A stretch of 64,000 bases of DNA, from positions 1-64,000 of the forward strand of contig NZ_CADIJY010000006.1 of the NCBI RefSeq assembly GCF_902859735.1, in the 5' to 3' direction. Below the pieces are notes generated by a model. The model saw only the letters and a program-made list of their open reading frames with translations, had not been told where the DNA came from and searched no databases. The stretch's first letter is position 1; every line of letters begins with the position of its first letter. Positions 7,753 to 17,529 of the stretch are shown here, piece after piece. The DNA comes from Achromobacter aegrifaciens (GTDB taxonomy: Bacteria > Pseudomonadota > Gammaproteobacteria > Burkholderiales > Burkholderiaceae_B). Both the position numbers and the translations under genes were made by a program.

Positions 7753-9225
7753 TCAGGTCCCGGCCACTGCCACGCGATTGCGGCCGGACTCCTTGGCCTG
7801 GTAGACGGCCGCATCGGCCGCCTCTACCAGGCTGGCGACCGCGTCGTCGGCCTGCGGCACCGCCGTCGCGACCCCGACGCTGATGGTGACGATACCGGCG
7901 GCGGCGTCTGCATGCGGCACCTTCAGGGCGGCAATCGCCCGCCTGATGCCTTCCGCGATCTCCGCGGCGCGTTGGCGGCTGGTATTGGGCAGCAACACGA
8001 CGAATTCCTCGCCGCCATAGCGCGCCGCCAGATCGCGGGGTCGCCGGGCCTTTTTCTTGAGCACTCGCGCCAGCGCCGCCAGCAGTTGATCTCCCTGCTG
8101 ATGGCCGTAGCGGTCGTTGTAGCGCTTGAAATGGTCGGCATCCAGGAACAGCAGCGACAGCGGCACGCGCTCTCGGCGCGCATTCTGCCATTCGCGTTCC
8201 AGCGCTTCGTCGAACGCGCGCCGGTTGGCCAGGCCAGTGAGCCCATCCGTGCGCGCCTGTATAGCCAGCTGCGTCTCGACCGCCTTGCGCAGGGTCATCT
8301 CGCGCCTGAACAGCACGATCAGCGCCACGACCGACAGCAGCAGCGCCGTGGTCACGGGGATGATGAAGAACGCGCGGCGGTCCCAAGGCTCCATCAGCTC
8401 ATCCACGTCCATGGCCACGTCGATGATGAGCGGCGTGTCCTCGATGCTGGCGAAGGTGTAGTAGCGGTTCACGCCGTCCGGCGACAGCTCCCCAACGAAC
8501 GAGCCTTCGCGGCGGATCAGGAACTGTTGGAAATCCAGCGCCATGCCGATGTCGCTGCCCAGGTCGCTCCGGGAATATGGGGCGCGCAGCAGCACCAGAC
8601 CGTCGTTGCGGAAGACGCTGATCTCGTCGCGCTCGCCGATCGACAGCTCGGCAAAGCGGTCGCGGAAATACGCCAGGCGCAGCGAACCGCCCACCACGCC
8701 GGCGAAGCTGCCGTCCGGATTGGAAAGGCGCCGGCTGACGGCGATGCTCTCGTCGCCACCGCGCAGGCGGCTGCGATAGGGCTTGCTGACATACATGCCG
8801 ACGTCATCGGCATCGCGATGCACCTGGAAGAAATCCCGGTCGGCGAAACTCACATCCGGCGTATCCAGGTCCCCGGAGTGGTAACGGATATCGCCGTTCT
8901 TATCCAGCACCACGACGGCGCCCAGGTATTCGGCGGTGGATGGCCGGTCGAACAGGAAACGGCGCTGGGTTTCAGGAGCCAGCTGAGCCAGGCCCGGTTC
9001 GCGCAGGCGTTCGGCCATGCCCTGTAGCGACAGGTCGTAGACATGCAGGGTGCGGCTGATGTCCGCGGAAAGCACGCCGGTAATGTTGCGCGCCGAAGCG
9101 TGGGCGGCCTCCCAGGTGGCGCGGCGGTCGATCCAGAGCAGCGCGACCGCGGCCGCGCAGATGCCGATTGCGACGAGCACCCCCAACGCATACAGGGCGC
9201 GTTGCACAAACCCGCGAGACTTCAA
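7753..9225 (-). CDS. Membrane-bound diguanylate cyclase (dCACHE-GGDEF)
   Basis: It makes the second messenger c-di-GMP from GTP in response to a periplasmic signal. The 490-residue protein has a first membrane helix at about 12-31, a periplasmic double-CACHE-like sensor (about 35-280), a second helix at about 285-306, and a GGDEF domain from about 322. The active site GGEEF is at 404-408. The product-inhibition I-site RPRD (395-398) lies five residues upstream, so the enzyme is predicted to be active and feedback-inhibited. No EAL domain is present. It is monocistronic and shares the bidirectional terminator. Confidence 0.94.
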   Translation of the reverse strand: MKSRGFVQRALYALGVLVAIGICAAAVALLWIDRRATWEAAHASARNITGVLSADISRTLHVYDLSLQGMAERLREPGLAQLAPETQRRFLFDRPSTAEYLGAVVVLDKNGDIRYHSGDLDTPDVSFADRDFFQVHRDADDVGMYVSKPYRSRLRGGDESIAVSRRLSNPDGSFAGVVGGSLRLAYFRDRFAELSIGERDEISVFRNDGLVLLRAPYSRSDLGSDIGMALDFQQFLIRREGSFVGELSPDGVNRYYTFASIEDTPLIIDVAMDVDELMEPWDRRAFFIIPVTTALLLSVVALIVLFRREMTLRKAVETQLAIQARTDGLTGLANRRAFDEALEREWQNARRERVPLSLLFLDADHFKRYNDRYGHQQGDQLLAALARVLKKKARRPRDLAARYGGEEFVVLLPNTSRQRAAEIAEGIRRAIAALKVPHADAAAGIVTISVGVATAVPQADDAVASLVEAADAAVYQAKESGRNRVAVAGT

Positions 9226-9732
9226 TACGGCGCTCCTACGCCGGGGACGTCCGGGGGACGCGGATCACTCCGGCAGAGATTTACGCCGCAGATGATGCCG
9301 CCGCCGGACATGCCGCGCAAGATCCGCCCCTAAAAAAACCCGAGCAACGCCCGCATGGCGCCTTCTGCGCGACGGCTTCCTCAAGTCGCCGCGACCGCCG
9401 CAATGCGGAAGGGAAAGGCCTTGGCGCCTCTGGCCCTGTCGGCTTCGCGGTGCGCGCCGATGGACCATGCCGGGCCCGCTCCGCCCGTATGCGACACCAA
9501 CTGGCGCATCGAGCCCGCCGAAAATCCGCAGCGCAGGGTCCGGGCCTGCCGCCGGGCCAGTTCTACTCCAACAGCGTGCGGCGTCGTGGAAATCCGATCC
9601 GATTGCAGCATGGCAGCCCCCTGGCAAATGCTCGTCGTGGATGAAGAGTCAGTGCGGATAAATCTACCTCAGCCGCCAGCGCCTGCGCATGACATGATGC
9701 GAAAAGTAATGCAACGATGTGGAAATAGTCGG
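9226..9732. other. 507-bp gap with no recognisable gene
   Basis: Several short open frames cross this stretch on both strands, but none resembles a known family or has a convincing start. The left part must hold the promoter of the diguanylate cyclase, and the right part the 3' end of the Kef-type antiporter transcript. A run of seven A (9334-9340) follows GCCCCT, but no clear hairpin accompanies it. Confidence 0.5.
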
Positions 9733-11535
9733 TTACGCGATCGGGCTGGCCGCCCTCTCGGTTTCCCGGTCGGGCTGGTCGTTGCGGCCGTCCGGGGCGC
9801 TGGTCATATTGCCGTAAAGCAACGAGCGGCCGGCGAACAGGCCGCCCGCCACCTCCAGGTCAAAACGCTCGGTGTCGCGCCGGCGCACATCCTGCACCAC
9901 CTCGGCGGCTTCATCAGGAGGCACTCCGATCACGCGCAGCGCGGCCTCGCCGAAGGCCAGCGCCGACTCCAGGGTTTCGCGCACCTGATAGTCGACCCCT
10001 TCCTTGGCCAGCGCCAACGAATGGATGCGGTCATAGGCGCGCACCACCACCCGCACCAGCGGGAATTCGGCCTTGATCAGCTTGACCATGTGGTTGACCG
10101 CCTTCGGATCGTCGATGCAGATCAGGATGGCGCAGGCATTTTCCGCGCCGGCGGTGCGCAGCATGTCGATGCGCGTGCCGTCGCCGTAATAGACCTTGAC
10201 GCCCCATTTGGCCGCTGCCCGGATCGCGTCGGTGTCGGTATCCAGGATGGAGACCGTCAGGTCGCGTGCCAGCATCGCCTGGGTCACGATCTGGCCGAAA
10301 CGGCCAAAGCCCACGATGAGCGCACAGCCCTCCAGATCCTTGGCCACATCCACGTCTTCCATTGAGGGCTGCGGCTTGGGCAGGAGCCAGCGCAACGCCA
10401 GCACGCACAAGGGCGTGAGCGCCATGGAAATGATGACGACCGCAGTCAGCACGGCGCCCGTGTGGGCATCGAAGATGCCGGCGGCGGCCGCCGCCCCGTA
10501 CAGGACGAAGGCGAATTCACCGCCCTGCGCCAACAGGGCCGCGCGCGTCATGGCCTCGGCGTGGGTCGCGCGCAGCACTCGCGCCACCACGTACACGCCC
10601 ACCGATTTCACCAGCATGAACACCACCACCGCGGCCAGGATCAGCGGCCATTCGCGCGCCACCGCCGACAGGTCCAGCGACATGCCCACGCCCAGGAAGA
10701 ACAGGCCCAGCAATATGCCGCGGAACGGCTCGACTTCGGCTTCCAACTGATGGCGGAAGGTGGACTCGGACAGCAGCACGCCCGCGAGGAAAGCGCCCAT
10801 CGCCATGGACAGGCCGCCCAGTTCCATCAGCAGCGCCGCGCCCAGCACCACCAGCAATGCGGCGGCCGTCATGACCTCGCGCGCATGCGCGGCGGCCAAT
10901 AACCGGAACAGCGGATTGAGCAGCCAACGGCCGGCGGCCAGCAATGCGAGGATGCAGGCCACCGCGATGGCCAACTGAACCCACGGATCGCCACGGCTGG
11001 AAGTGTCGGCCGGCGCCAGCAGGGTGGCCAGGGCCAGCAGCGGCACGATGGCCAGGTCTTCCAGCAGCAAGATCGAGACGATGCGCTGGCCCTGCGCGCT
11101 GGCGGTGTCGCCGCGCTCGCCCAATATCTGCATGACGATGGCCGTGGACGACAGCACGAAGCCCATCGCGGCCATGAAAGCCGCCGGGCCCGACAGCCCC
11201 GCCAGCAGGCCCACCGCCGTCAGCAGCCCGCCGCAGGCCAGCACCTGCGCGACGCCCAGGCCGAAGATCTCGCCGCGCAGCTTCCACAACCGGGAGGGCT
11301 GCATTTCCAGGCCGATGATGAACAGGAACATCACCACGCCCAATTCGGCTACGTGCAGGATGGATTTGGGATCGGAGAACAAGCCGAGGCCGAAGGGCCC
11401 GATCACCAGGCCGGCGGCCAGGTATCCCAGGACGGACCCCAACCCCAGGCGCTTGAACAGCGGAACCGCGACGACCGCAGCCCCCAGCAGGACGACGACA
11501 TTGACTAGCTGATTGCCTTCGGCAGGCAGGGACAT
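9733..11535 (-). CDS. Kef-type K+/H+ antiporter (CPA2 family) with TrkA-N domain
   Basis: This 600-residue protein fits the KefB/KefC type of glutathione-gated potassium efflux system, or the related YbaL group. An N-terminal CPA2 exchanger domain with about twelve helices (residues about 5-385, including LGYLAAGLVIGPFGLG and FLFIIGLEM) is followed by a cytosolic TrkA-N domain with the nucleotide-binding motif GFGRFGQ. ATG at 11535 is chosen because GGAG lies 7 bp upstream; the open frame extends 59 codons further without homology. No KefF/KefG ancillary gene is adjacent. The assignment between KefB, KefC and YbaL is not resolved. Confidence 0.88.
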   Translation of the reverse strand: MSLPAEGNQLVNVVVLLGAAVVAVPLFKRLGLGSVLGYLAAGLVIGPFGLGLFSDPKSILHVAELGVVMFLFIIGLEMQPSRLWKLRGEIFGLGVAQVLACGGLLTAVGLLAGLSGPAAFMAAMGFVLSSTAIVMQILGERGDTASAQGQRIVSILLLEDLAIVPLLALATLLAPADTSSRGDPWVQLAIAVACILALLAAGRWLLNPLFRLLAAAHAREVMTAAALLVVLGAALLMELGGLSMAMGAFLAGVLLSESTFRHQLEAEVEPFRGILLGLFFLGVGMSLDLSAVAREWPLILAAVVVFMLVKSVGVYVVARVLRATHAEAMTRAALLAQGGEFAFVLYGAAAAAGIFDAHTGAVLTAVVIISMALTPLCVLALRWLLPKPQPSMEDVDVAKDLEGCALIVGFGRFGQIVTQAMLARDLTVSILDTDTDAIRAAAKWGVKVYYGDGTRIDMLRTAGAENACAILICIDDPKAVNHMVKLIKAEFPLVRVVVRAYDRIHSLALAKEGVDYQVRETLESALAFGEAALRVIGVPPDEAAEVVQDVRRRDTERFDLEVAGGLFAGRSLLYGNMTSAPDGRNDQPDRETERAASPIA

Positions 11536-11582
11536 GGGACGCTCCAGATGCACGGCGGACCAAAGCGCCTCGGGGCGCCGCT

Positions 11583-11628
11583 CCGCCCGCAGCGGGCGGG
11601 AGCCGGGCCTGCCGGCAGGCCCGGCTCC
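11583..11628. repeat. Two abutting palindromes between msbA and the Kef gene
   Basis: 11583-11599 forms an 8-bp stem (CCGCCCGC, GCGGGCGG) around a single A. 11599-11628 is a perfect 30-bp palindrome with half-site GGAGCCGGGCCTGCC. On the minus strand, the sense of msbA and the Kef gene, no T-run follows the stem, so it is not a canonical terminator there. On the plus strand only ATTTT follows. It may limit read-through from msbA. Confidence 0.75.
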
Positions 11629-11708
11629 ATTTTCCGGCAATCCGGGCGCTTGGCAATCCGGAAATGCGACAGGAACGAACAACCGCCCGGGACAGGCGGT
11701 TGACCGGA

Positions 11709-13493
11709 TCAATCGTCGCGGAACTGCATCTTGTAGAGCGAGGCGTACAGGCCGTTGGCGGCCAGCAGCTCGGCGTGCGGGCCTTGCTCGACGATCTTGC
11801 CGGCATCCAGCACGATGATGCGGTCGGCGTTCTGCACGGTGGACAGGCGGTGGGCGATGACCAGCGTGGTCCGGCCCTTCATCAGGCGCTCCAGCGAGGC
11901 CTGGACCTGACGCTCGGATTCGTTGTCGAGTGCGGAAGTGGCTTCGTCCAAAATCAGGATGGGCGCGTTCTTGATCAGCGCGCGGGCGATCGCCAGGCGC
12001 TGGCGCTGGCCGCCGGACAGGCGGGCGGCGTTTTCGCCCACCGGCGTATTGAGCCCTTGCGGCAAGCCTTCGACGAACTCCAGCAGATTGGCGGCCGCCA
12101 GCGCATCGCGCACCTTCTGTTCGCTCGACTTGCCCAGCGCGCCGTAGCCGACGTTGGCTGCGATGGTGTCGTCGAACAGCACCACGTCCTGACTCACCAG
12201 CGACAGGTGCGAGCGCAGGCTGCGCAGCGTCAGTTCGTCGATCGGCGTGTCGTCCACCAGGATGGAGCCGCTATCGGCCAGCACGAAGCGTGGCAGCATG
12301 TTGACCAGAGTGGTCTTGCCGCTGCCCGAGCGTCCTACCAGGGCCACGGTCTGGCCGGGTTCCACAGTGAAGGAAATGCCATTGACGGTATCGCGGTCGG
12401 CATCGGGGAACCGATGCGAGACGCTGCGGAATTCCACCTTGCCGCGCACGGGCTCGGCCAGTTCCTTGGTGCCGGTATCGTTTTCGGGTACTTGGTCGAT
12501 CAGCGTGAACACGCTTTCGGCCGACACCAGCATCTTCTGCATGCGGGCGGCGACGTTGGTCAGGCGCTTGATGGGGTCGAAAATCTGGGCAAGCGCCGCC
12601 ATGAAGGACGCGAAGCTGCCCACGGTCAAGGCGCCGTGGTTGGCCTGGCTGAGCGCCACGGCGATGACCGCGCCCACCGAGATGGAAATGCAGACCTGGG
12701 TCAGCGGCGTCAGGGCGGCGTCCGCCGTGGCCGTGCGCATGGCGAAGCGGCGCAGGCGGCGGCTGACGAAATCGAAACGGCCGCGTTCGACTTCATAGCC
12801 GTCGAACAGCTTGATGACGCGCTGGCCGTCGATGCCTTCGCCGACCACGCGGGTCAGTTCGGCGTTCATGTTGACGGTTTCGCGATTGATGCGGCGCAGG
12901 CGCTTGATGAAGAAGCGCGAGATCAGCACCGACACCGGCAGCATGATCAGGATGATCAGCGTCAGCACCCAGGACATGTACAGCAGCACGCAGATCAGCG
13001 CGACGACGACCAGGGTTTCGCGCACCAGCACGGTGATGACGTCGGTCGCGTAGCCGGTGACGTTGCCGGCATCGATGGTGAAGCGATTGAGCAGACGGCC
13101 GGTGTCGCCCTGCTTGAAGTCGGCGTCGGGCAGGCCCAGAAGGCGCTCGAACATATCCTTGCGCATGCCCAGCAGGACGTTGTTGGCGACCCAGGCCAGC
13201 AGGTAATCGCTGAAGAAGTTGCAGATGCCGCGCAGCAGGATCAGGCCGACCACCGCCAGCGGCAGCGCCCAGACGTAGTATGGCTTGGCGCCCGAAAAGC
13301 CGCCGTCCAGCAAGGGCTTCATGATGACTGCCAGGACGGGCTGCGTGGCGGCCGCGCCGGCCATCAGCAGGACGGCAAGCAACAATCCCTTCCAGTAGGA
13401 GCCCACGCGGCTGTAGATCCGACTCCAGAGTTCGGCTTTGACAGGTTGGGAACTCGCGGGCGCGTTGCGTGCGGCAGAATTCAAAGGAATCAC
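11709..13493 (-). CDS. msbA: Lipid A exporter MsbA (ABC half-transporter)
   Basis: MsbA flips core-lipid A across the inner membrane. The 594-residue protein has an N-terminal six-helix ABC exporter domain (about 30-325) and a C-terminal ATPase with Walker A GRSGSGKT (387-394), signature LSGGQ (492-496) and Walker B ILDEATS. The start is a GTG at 13493 with a weak SD and a TATAAA element very close upstream, so the 5' leader may be very short. The divergent neighbour is an LPS heptosyltransferase, consistent with an LPS role. Confidence 0.94.
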   Translation of the reverse strand: MIPLNSAARNAPASSQPVKAELWSRIYSRVGSYWKGLLLAVLLMAGAAATQPVLAVIMKPLLDGGFSGAKPYYVWALPLAVVGLILLRGICNFFSDYLLAWVANNVLLGMRKDMFERLLGLPDADFKQGDTGRLLNRFTIDAGNVTGYATDVITVLVRETLVVVALICVLLYMSWVLTLIILIMLPVSVLISRFFIKRLRRINRETVNMNAELTRVVGEGIDGQRVIKLFDGYEVERGRFDFVSRRLRRFAMRTATADAALTPLTQVCISISVGAVIAVALSQANHGALTVGSFASFMAALAQIFDPIKRLTNVAARMQKMLVSAESVFTLIDQVPENDTGTKELAEPVRGKVEFRSVSHRFPDADRDTVNGISFTVEPGQTVALVGRSGSGKTTLVNMLPRFVLADSGSILVDDTPIDELTLRSLRSHLSLVSQDVVLFDDTIAANVGYGALGKSSEQKVRDALAAANLLEFVEGLPQGLNTPVGENAARLSGGQRQRLAIARALIKNAPILILDEATSALDNESERQVQASLERLMKGRTTLVIAHRLSTVQNADRIIVLDAGKIVEQGPHAELLAANGLYASLYKMQFRDD

Positions 13494-13591
13494 TCGCTTT
13501 TATACAATTGTGGCCAGAATTGTACCGGCTGCGCGACAAGTCGCCGCCCGGGCCATGTCCCCTTCAGCCTTAACGCGCCCAGCGCCCTTCC

Positions 13592-14560
13592 ATGTCCGAT
13601 ATCAGCTGCTTGTACGTCCGGTTACCCAATTGGGTGGGCGATGTTTGCATGAGCCTGCCCAGCCTGCGCGCCTTGCACGCCAGCGGCCTGCCCCTGGTGA
13701 TCTGCGCCCGCCCCTGGGCCCGCGACCTGCTGGACGGCGTGGCCAAGCAGGATTTCATCCCCATGCGCGGCAAGGTCGGCCCGGACCGGGCCGCGGTCAG
13801 CGCCCACCGCCGCAGCCTGGGCGCCCAGGGGCGCCGCGCCCGCGGATTGCTGCTGCCGGACTCGCTGTCCAGCGCGCTGGTATTCCGGCTGGCCGGACTG
13901 CCCTCGGCCGGCTATCGCGACGACGGCCGCAGCTTCCTGTTGCGCTGGCCCTTTGCCAAACCCAGCGACACGCTGCACGCGGTCCAGTCCTGGCATCACC
14001 TGACCCGCGAAGCCCTGACCCGCTGGGGCCTGCCCAGCGGCCCGGCCGAACCCGGTCCGACCCTGGACCTGCCGCTGACGTCCGCCCACCAGAGCGCCGC
14101 CGATCTGGCGCTGGAAGCCGCCGGGCTGGCAGGCCAACGTTTCGTGCTGATCGCGCCGACGGCCACGGGCCTGCACAAGGGCAAGATCAAGGTGTGGCCG
14201 GGATTCGATACACTAACCCGGGCCTTGCAGGCCCGCGGTCATACCGTGGTAATGTGCCCTCCTCCGGCCGAAACCGAGGAGGCGCGGCGCAATGCCCCTA
14301 CGGCGCTGCTGCTGCCTCCCCTGTCCCTGGGCGCATTCGCAGCGTTGACGGCGCGGGCGGCGCTGGTGATTTGTAACGATTCTGGTGTCTCGCACGTCGC
14401 CGCAGCCGCCAACGCCAGCGAACTGACGCTGTTCGGCGTCACGCGTCCGGGACGCACCGGCCCGTGGTCGCCACGCGCCGTCTGCGTAGGCACGGAGCAT
14501 GCATGGCCGTCCGGCGAGGAGGTGGAACAGCAAGCCCGCCTCCTGCTGGACGAGACGTAG
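13592..14560 (+). CDS. GT9-family LPS heptosyltransferase
   Basis: This family transfers L-glycero-D-manno-heptose from ADP-heptose to the inner core of LPS. The 322-residue product begins with the typical LPNWVGDVCMSLPSLRAL (GT9 acceptor side). It carries LIAPTATGLHKGKIKVWPGF and the conserved ICNDSGVSHVAAA and LFGVTRPGRTGPW motifs of the ADP-heptose site. It is closer to WaaF/WaaQ-type enzymes, but the exact acceptor cannot be told. The next gene follows 20 bp later. Confidence 0.88.
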   Translation: MSDISCLYVRLPNWVGDVCMSLPSLRALHASGLPLVICARPWARDLLDGVAKQDFIPMRGKVGPDRAAVSAHRRSLGAQGRRARGLLLPDSLSSALVFRLAGLPSAGYRDDGRSFLLRWPFAKPSDTLHAVQSWHHLTREALTRWGLPSGPAEPGPTLDLPLTSAHQSAADLALEAAGLAGQRFVLIAPTATGLHKGKIKVWPGFDTLTRALQARGHTVVMCPPPAETEEARRNAPTALLLPPLSLGAFAALTARAALVICNDSGVSHVAAAANASELTLFGVTRPGRTGPWSPRAVCVGTEHAWPSGEEVEQQARLLLDET

Positions 14561-14580
14561 TAATCAGGATTTTTTTCAAG

Positions 14581-15345
14581 ATGCCCTTGTCCAGCTATCT
14601 CACAAATCTGATCATTCCTTACAACTTGAGCCTGACCCTGGTAGCCATCGGACTGGTGTTGGGTCTGTTCCGGTTCCGCAAGACCGGCGGTTCGCTCATC
14701 GTCGCCGGTCTTTTGTGGTCGCTGGCCTGGTCTCTACCCGCGACGTCGATCTGGGCCGGCGGCGCGTTGGAACACCGTTATCCGCATCTGCCGCCAGCGG
14801 AATCCCCAACCGCCGACGCCATCGTGGTGCTGGGCGGCAACACCGCCAACGGGCGCGCCAACTGGTTCCTGCCGTATGACAAGGAAACCGCCGTGGTCCG
14901 GATCGACACGGCGGCGCAGCTTTATCTGGCCGGACGCGCTCCCAAGGTGCTGCTGTCGGGCGGCGCGCTGGAAGGCGACGTCAGCGAAGCCCGCGGCATG
15001 GCGCACGCCATCCGGCAGCAGGGCGTGCCGGACACGGCGCTCATCCTGGAAAACTCCAGCCGCACCACGTATGAGAACGCGGCCTTGACCGAGGATCAAC
15101 TCAAGGCGCGCGGCATCGGCAAGGTGCTGCTGGTGACTTCCGCGTTGCATATGCCGCGCGCGATGGCGGCCTTTTCCAAGCAGGGCGTGGAGGCGATAGC
15201 CGCCCCGGCGCCACCGCAGATCGTGGAGCCCGCCGACGGCTCCGTGCCCCTGTGGATCCCCAATCAGCGAGCCTATGACGCCAGCCGTTCCATCCTCAAG
15301 GAATACGCCGGCCTGTTCATCTATTGGCTGCGCGGATGGGTCTGA
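14581..15345 (+). CDS. YdcF/ElyC-family (DUF218) membrane protein
   Basis: The 254-residue product has two N-terminal membrane helices (about 10-30 and 38-55) followed by a DUF218 domain. The diagnostic sequences are [26 protein letters not shown] and [12 protein letters not shown]. Related proteins include ElyC, linked to peptidoglycan and lipid carrier metabolism, and the vancomycin-associated SanA. ATG at 14581 gives the expected N terminus, and longer in-frame starts overlap the heptosyltransferase. The precise role is unknown. Confidence 0.85.
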   Translation: MPLSSYLTNLIIPYNLSLTLVAIGLVLGLFRFRKTGGSLIVAGLLWSLAWSLPATSIWAGGALEHRYPHLPPAESPTADAIVVLGGNTANGRANWFLPYDKETAVVRIDTAAQLYLAGRAPKVLLSGGALEGDVSEARGMAHAIRQQGVPDTALILENSSRTTYENAALTEDQLKARGIGKVLLVTSALHMPRAMAAFSKQGVEAIAAPAPPQIVEPADGSVPLWIPNQRAYDASRSILKEYAGLFIYWLRGWV

Positions 15346-15626
15346 ATCCGCAGGCGCCCGCCGCGCTGGAATGCCGGCCCGGCTGCGGCGCCTGTTGCAT
15401 CGCGCCGTCAATCACCCGGCCTATACCCGGCATGCCGCAGGGCAAACCCGCTGGCGTACCCTGTATCCAGCTGCTGCCTGACATGCGCTGCGCGATTTTC
15501 GGCCAGCCGTCGCGCCCGGATTTCTGCGGCGGGCTGCAGCCTCAGGCCGAGATGTGCGGCGCCGACCGCGACCACGCGATCCACTGGCTGGGTGAACTCG
15601 AACAGGCGACGGCGCCCGGCCATTGA
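15336..15626 (+). CDS. YkgJ-family cysteine cluster protein
   Basis: This small 96-residue protein has a cysteine-rich zinc/iron-chelating domain: CRPGCGACC at 13-21, with further Cys at VPCIQL, MRCAIF, DFCGG and EMCGA. Members of this family are thought to bind a metal ion, but their role is not known. The ATG at 15336 overlaps the end of the YdcF-like gene by 10 bp, suggesting coupled translation. Confidence 0.88.
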   Translation: MGLNPQAPAALECRPGCGACCIAPSITRPIPGMPQGKPAGVPCIQLLPDMRCAIFGQPSRPDFCGGLQPQAEMCGADRDHAIHWLGELEQATAPGH

Positions 15627-15656
15627 ACCGGGCCACGCGCCAGCTCGACCCAGCTC

Positions 15657-16805
15657 TCAGCTGCGCTCTTGCAGCACCTGGCGGTACAGCGCCTCATAGC
15701 GCGCCGCCACCGTTTCCCAGCTTTGCTCGCGCGCGATCTCAAGGCCGCGTTCGGCCAGTGCCGCCCGCAACACGGGTTCGGAGCCCAGCCGTTCCAGCGC
15801 CTGCGCCAGTTGGGCGCCGTCGCGCGGATCCTGCAGGATGAGCGCGTCCTTGCCCGCCGAGAGGTACTGCGCGAAGCCGCAGTAAGCGGGCGAACTCACC
15901 ACGACCGGCAGTCCGTGCGACATGGCTTCCAGCGGCGCCATGCCGTAGCTGTCGTTCAGCGTCGGATGCGCGTAGATGTCGGCGGCGCTGAAGTAGCGGG
16001 CGACGTCGGGCGTGGGATCGATCAGGGTGACGCGGCTGGCGATGGCGCCTGCCGCGCGCACACGTTCGCGGGTAGGTTCGTCCGCGCCCACGACCAGCAG
16101 CCGGTACTGCGGCGGCAGTTGCGCCAGCGCGTCCAATAGCGCCGGCAATCCCTTGCGCAAGGGATTGCGGGCGACCAGCAGACAGCCAATGGTATCCGCG
16201 CCCCAGCCCAGGCTGGCTCGGGTGGCCTCGCGGCCTTCCATTTGCGCCGCGGTCGGCAGCTTGACCCCGGGCGCGATGATGTCCACCGGCAGCTGCGGAC
16301 CGTAGCTGCGGTGCAGCTGGTCCATGATCAGTCCTGACACCGCCACCACGCGCCTTGCGGGCGCCTGGCGCACGCGCAGCTTTTCCAGCAGCAGATAGGT
16401 GGCCAGCCGTGGGGAGAGCCAAGCGGTCAGGCGCTGCAACGGCTTGACGCGGGTCAGCCGGTTGTAGCGCACCGGCGTCACGTGCATGACCTGGATTTCG
16501 CCGGCCCAGCCATTCATGTGGGAATGCACGATGTCATAGCGGCCGCGGGTCAGCCGGTCGGCGCGCCAGGCGAAGTACAGCACGCGCATCCAGCTGGGCA
16601 GCCAGCCAGGAAAACGCACGGGCAGGAAGGGAAACGGCAGGTCGCTGTCGAAGTCGCGCGCCACGATGGATACGTCATGGCGCTGTCCGAGCACCCGCAT
16701 CAGTTCCACGCCATAGGCTTCGGCGCCGCCAAAGCGATTGCCGAAGCGGTCGACCAGCAGCGCGATGCGCAGCCGCCGTTCAACCGCGCCGGCGGGAGTC
16801 TTCAT
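15657..16805 (-). CDS. GT4-family glycosyltransferase (LPS core)
   Basis: This 382-residue retaining glycosyltransferase has the GT-B fold. The N-terminal acceptor domain has DRFGNRFGGAEAYGVELMRVL, and the C-terminal nucleotide-sugar domain has HPTLNDSYGMAPLEAMSHGLPVVVS with the E-x7-E motif. It resembles WaaG-like enzymes. It is the last gene of the dnaE-led block and overlaps the preceding deacetylase by 26 bp. Substrate not determined. Confidence 0.87.
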   Translation of the reverse strand: MKTPAGAVERRLRIALLVDRFGNRFGGAEAYGVELMRVLGQRHDVSIVARDFDSDLPFPFLPVRFPGWLPSWMRVLYFAWRADRLTRGRYDIVHSHMNGWAGEIQVMHVTPVRYNRLTRVKPLQRLTAWLSPRLATYLLLEKLRVRQAPARRVVAVSGLIMDQLHRSYGPQLPVDIIAPGVKLPTAAQMEGREATRASLGWGADTIGCLLVARNPLRKGLPALLDALAQLPPQYRLLVVGADEPTRERVRAAGAIASRVTLIDPTPDVARYFSAADIYAHPTLNDSYGMAPLEAMSHGLPVVVSSPAYCGFAQYLSAGKDALILQDPRDGAQLAQALERLGSEPVLRAALAERGLEIAREQSWETVAARYEALYRQVLQERS

Positions 16806-17505
16806 ACCGGGTCAGGCACTTCTGCAGGAAGCGAATCATGTGGGTGGAGCGCGACACAGTGACCCGGGGAAGCCCATAGGGGTCGTCAGAGGCCGACGCC
16901 AGACCGCGCTGAATCAGCGTGGCGTTGTCGTAGCCAGCCTCGCGCGCCATAACCCGGTGTTCGGGACCGTGGTCGCCATACGGATAGCAGAAGGCAGTGA
17001 CCGGCGCCCCCAGCGCCTGCTCCAGCTCGTCCTTGGACTGGACGATCTGGCGGCGGGCCTCGTCGGGCGACATCTGGGGCAGGTGCACATGGTCCAGCGT
17101 GTGCGAGCCGACTTCGTGGCCGGCCTGCGCCCATTCCCGCATTTCGTTCACGGTCATCAACGCCGAAAACGGAATACCCTTTTCCAGATCCCACACATTG
17201 CCGCCATCGAACTGGTGCGCCACGAAATAGTTGGTGGCGGTAAAACCCAGTTCGTTCAGCACCGGCATGGCGTTGTGGTGCACGTTGCGATAGCCGTCGT
17301 CGAACGTAATGCCGAATACCTTGCCCTGGCGTTCGCCACGGACATAGGGCATGACGTCGCGCATGGACAGGCCGCGATAGCCCAGCCTGCGCATCCAGCG
17401 CATCTGCCGGGCAAAGCTGTCGGGGTGCACCGTCAGCCCGCGAAACGGCGTGCCCTTGGGATTGGGCTCGCCGATCTGGTGGTACATGAGTATGGGGATA
17501 GACAT
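16780..17505 (-). CDS. Polysaccharide deacetylase (CE4/NodB domain)
   Basis: This 241-residue NodB-fold enzyme is predicted to remove N-acetyl groups from a sugar. Motif 1 TFDDGY supplies the metal-binding Asp and catalytic Asp, motif 2 SHTLDH supplies two metal-binding His, and FCYPYGD is motif 3. There is no signal peptide, suggesting action on the cytoplasmic face on nascent core oligosaccharide. It is sandwiched between two GT4 genes, which supports conversion of a transferred GlcNAc to GlcN. Confidence 0.88.
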   Translation of the reverse strand: MSIPILMYHQIGEPNPKGTPFRGLTVHPDSFARQMRWMRRLGYRGLSMRDVMPYVRGERQGKVFGITFDDGYRNVHHNAMPVLNELGFTATNYFVAHQFDGGNVWDLEKGIPFSALMTVNEMREWAQAGHEVGSHTLDHVHLPQMSPDEARRQIVQSKDELEQALGAPVTAFCYPYGDHGPEHRVMAREAGYDNATLIQRGLASASDDPYGLPRVTVSRSTHMIRFLQKCLTRYEDSRRRG

Positions 17506-17529
17506 AGGGACAGATTATAAAGCCCGGCC

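Noticed and set aside
9265-9661. Short frames on both strands in the gap before the Kef gene
   Set aside because: No recognisable domain, no clear ribosome binding site, and Arg/Pro-rich composition typical of chance frames.
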